Source: Adiantum capillus-veneris
Lineage: Eukaryota > Streptophyta > Polypodiopsida > Polypodiales > Pteridaceae
Length of the DNA stretch: 64,000 nucleotides
Direction of reading: 5' to 3'
Assembly: GCA_014529385.2 (NCBI GenBank)
Contig: CM043956.1
Span: forward strand, 64,732,620 to 64,796,619
Every line of letters starts with the position of its first letter. Within the stretch, counting starts at the first letter, position 1. The position numbers were made by a program, and so were the translations under genes. Positions 61,101 to 64,000 of the stretch are shown here, one piece after another. The notes below the pieces were generated by a model. It did no database searches. It worked only from the letters and a program-made list of their open reading frames with translations, and was not told the DNA's origin.

Positions 61101-64000
61101 AAGAGCAATTGGCTTTGCCTTGCTACCAATTCAAATAGTGGATCAGGTCTTCACAAATTCTATGTGGTCAAAGACAAATATATGACATATCCCATATTGC
61201 AAGCATGGCAAAGAACGTACAATGCATAGATTGATTGGCCAAAATAAGTAGTACACGTTCACGATGAGGACCATAAGAAAACGGTTTTGTTTTCCAATCA
61301 AGAACTGCAGCCGACAACACTAGCCATGAGTAACATGGCTAAAGGGAAACAATCAATGGCCATGGACAAGATTATGCCCAAGCCTGCACAGAGAAAAGAT
61401 GCTTCAAGCTCAAAGGCTTCAACAAGCACCAATGAAACCAAGTCCCAATAAAAATCTAGCAATAACCAAAAGACACGACAAGTTTGGCTACCCAAAAGCC
61501 AACTTAGCAACCCATAGATCTGGATAAAGAAGGCAAAACCATCCACCCAAACACCAAAGATTATCCAGCCTAAATACCTAAGATCATCCACACAATCTCT
61601 GCAAGGCATAAAGCTGCACTGATTATATATGCACGCAAGGGTTGCATGATCGTCCACATGCACCCATGATGACAACACAATTTAAGAGTCAAAAAGGTAA
61701 GGGAGTACTTATACGTTGACTATTTTTTAAGACCATATGCTGGTCAGCTTCTTCTATTTCCTCTTTGGCTTGGCTTCATTGCTTTGAGTGGCTTTAACCG
61801 TAGACATGAAATGGTTCATGCCACTACGAGAAGTAGTACTTCCCTTGTACTTGGGAGATGTCCTCCAATGGAGTATTTTGTCCCTAACTCTACAGGTATT
61901 AGCTATGAACCACACTCGGCCCACAATTCAAAGAGTTGAAGACTAGTGGCTCAGTAGCCACAAAGGGAGCCTATAAGAAAAGAAGATCGTCACTTAAATA
62001 AGGACCTTCTTCGCAAAAGGACTCTCGTACACAATCAAGAGTTCTAAACACTCCAAATATTTCCCAAAAAGCTAAATGTATGCCTGATTATTCACTCTAT
62101 ATAGTAATGACTTAGCCCGCCGAGATTTAGATATTCTCAACGGGCCCGTCAGTTAAACTTAATACCTGACAGACCCCATCGAGTAAACTCTGAATCTCTA
62201 TTAGTTTATAGACATATCACGTTTAAGCTGGTCATTGCAAACGTTAGTCATTGAAAACATTGTGTGAATATAGATGTGATCACATCATAATATATGTTAT
62301 CATCACATGTTATTAACGTTTTCACGCATTTGTGAACACGTTAATGAAATCCCTACAGTGTAGTCTCTATCTCTGGTAACTCTTGATATGTTGGTGGCAA
62401 AATTTCTCCAACCATAGTGAGGAAATTTTCGAGGTCTTTTAGAGGGCCTTTTTTAGGAGATAGAAAAGGAGGCGCGTCCAATGAGCAGTAAGGCAGCGTA
62501 ACATAGAAAATAGAAGAAATAAATCAAGAAATACACAAAAAAAGACCAAACGTAAGGTAACATCTCGTTTTTACATGGTTTATGACATCCATATATGGAC
62601 CCGCTTAAACCAGAGTCTCATAGTCATAAAGGTACTAAATTATCGCTACAAAAATCTATTATACTCCCGACACCAAAAGCTCTTGCTCCATTACGAAATT
62701 GCTCAAAACTAAAATTCCCTCCATTTCAAGTAAGTTCAAGCTTTCTTTTTTCTTTCAAAAAGAGCCATGGCTTCTTCTTTTTCTTCCTACCATATTAACT
62801 CTAGGGATTGTTTTACTCTCTCCCAAGTAAGAATCACCATTAGTCTACCAAGGAGGCCAAGTAGCACCATATTCTCTATCACCATCTCAATCTCCATCAA
62901 TATAGATAGTTAATGGCAACAAGAGATGATATCGAAAGGTTCTTGGGTTCTATGCAACCAAGAAGGAGGAAAATATCCTCTACAACAAATCTATTTCATT
63001 CAGCGTGGAAAGCATGAGTGCTAGATTTCAAAGTAGAGGTCGGCAAGAAAATTGTCAAGGAATTCTTGGTTCATTATGTCTACAGTCACTCTAACGTGAT
63101 TGCAAATGGCAGAGATGTCTCAGAAGTTTATCATCCACGATGCAACTATAAGTGATTTCTTAGCCATCCTCCTCTATTCTTCCTTTCAGACCTTGTTGGT
63201 CTCTTACTTTTTTTTCTTTTTGAAGAGGTAGAACTATATTAAACGAGGTAAATATAGTTCTCTAAAGTATTCCTAAATTCTATTTAGTTGTTAGACTAAG
63301 TGGTCTCTTACTATTGGTTATTGCAATTGTATATGTCTATCCTTCATCATACGAGAAATGGGAGCCAGTTAAGTGTATTATAGGTCTCATATCTCTAATA
63401 CATTCTGACATGGTGTTTTACAGTAGGTTGGAAGAACTAGCAAGAACCTTGCAAATGAGGGAATTTTCTTATAGAGCGCTTCTACCAGCTCCACTAGAGA
63501 AATAAAAAATGTACTTTGGTTAAACTCCCTCTCCCTACCCATTGGAGTTGTATTCACTAGCTAGTCTCAGGACATTGTTGGATCCCAACAGTTGTATAAA
63601 GCCCCTTTGTAAGGACTATCAAATTCCCTTTGTAATGCCAATGATATCTATCGTCTTTATCCAATTGTCTGGATTATGTATAGATTTATTAGTTGGCCGG
63701 GACGCAATGCGTTTCCACTTTGTAATTATGATGAGTAGAACTCAATTAAAACCCCATGTACATTTTGAGCTAAGGTGACTAAAGTATAAAGGTCACCTTA
63801 GAACCATTTTTGAATAACATTTTTTGAATCATTAATTCTATGTCGTACGAGTTTGAGAGAGAGAGAGAGAGTGTGTGATCTTATCCTCTTTGCTATGCGC
63901 ATCTCCCTCACCGGATTCACGAAGCGACCACACCATCGTGGTAGCCTCTCCGAGAGCTACGCACCCACGCCACGCATTCACATCTTCGAGCTGTTCGCGA
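61101..64000. other. right end: third copy of the dispersed repeat, otherwise no gene recognised
   Basis: 61101-61480 continues decayed retroelement sequence. 61735-61880 is the third member of the dispersed repeat. 62000-63840 has only short ORFs (62595-62798, 63314-63505, 63542-63778) with no domain. A small (GA)n lies at 63854-63872, and the last 130 bp become GC-rich. Confidence 0.55.

Overview
This is nuclear DNA of a land plant. Three things point that way: spliced genes with plant-type GT-AG introns, CACTA, copia, gypsy and Mutator-like relics of plant type, and two LTR elements primed by the plant initiator-tRNA-Met site (TGGTATCAGAGC). Penelope-like elements and an unusual DDE-type transposase family suggest a fern or other seed-free plant, but the species cannot be fixed from the sequence. 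There is no prokaryotic or organellar content. I see no rRNA, tRNA or CRISPR.

Layout. (1) 1-5.5 kb: a CACTA transposase on the minus strand, split by a ~3 kb insertion that carries an unrecognised, stop-riddled ORF. (2) 5.6-19.5 kb: 184-bp satellite and TAACC-rich repeats, invaded by an 11.3-kb non-coding LTR element (490-bp LTRs, TSD TGAAT). A nearly intact copia element (192-bp LTRs, TSD CCTGC) later jumped into that element's 3' LTR. (3) 19.7-29.4 kb: three Penelope-like retroelement copies, two of them head to head and each ending in a hammerhead-ribozyme-like motif. (4) 29.4-34.9 kb: a gypsy RNase H/integrase relic and AT-rich DNA.

(5) 34.9-58.9 kb is the most interesting part. It holds a spliced coiled-coil/Cys-His gene, a Mutator-like transposase with zinc-binding and SWIM motifs, a 12-exon gene joining a ParB-like domain to an N6/N4-type DNA methyltransferase domain, an FCP1/HAD-like phosphatase gene with exact 240-bp internal repeats, and a DDE-type transposase-like gene. 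Satellites built on a palindromic TATAGCAC motif lie in the intron of the first gene and in and around the last. That may mark the two as parts of one large element or of one element family. (6) 59-64 kb: duplicated gypsy debris, then sequence without recognisable genes.

Most coding regions are decayed. A large share of the nonsense codons are TAG, as expected if methylated CAG (CHG) sites deaminate. No gene can be called certainly functional. The best candidates for recent activity are the copia element, the methyltransferase gene (one TGA and one frameshift) and the coiled-coil/Cys-His gene.
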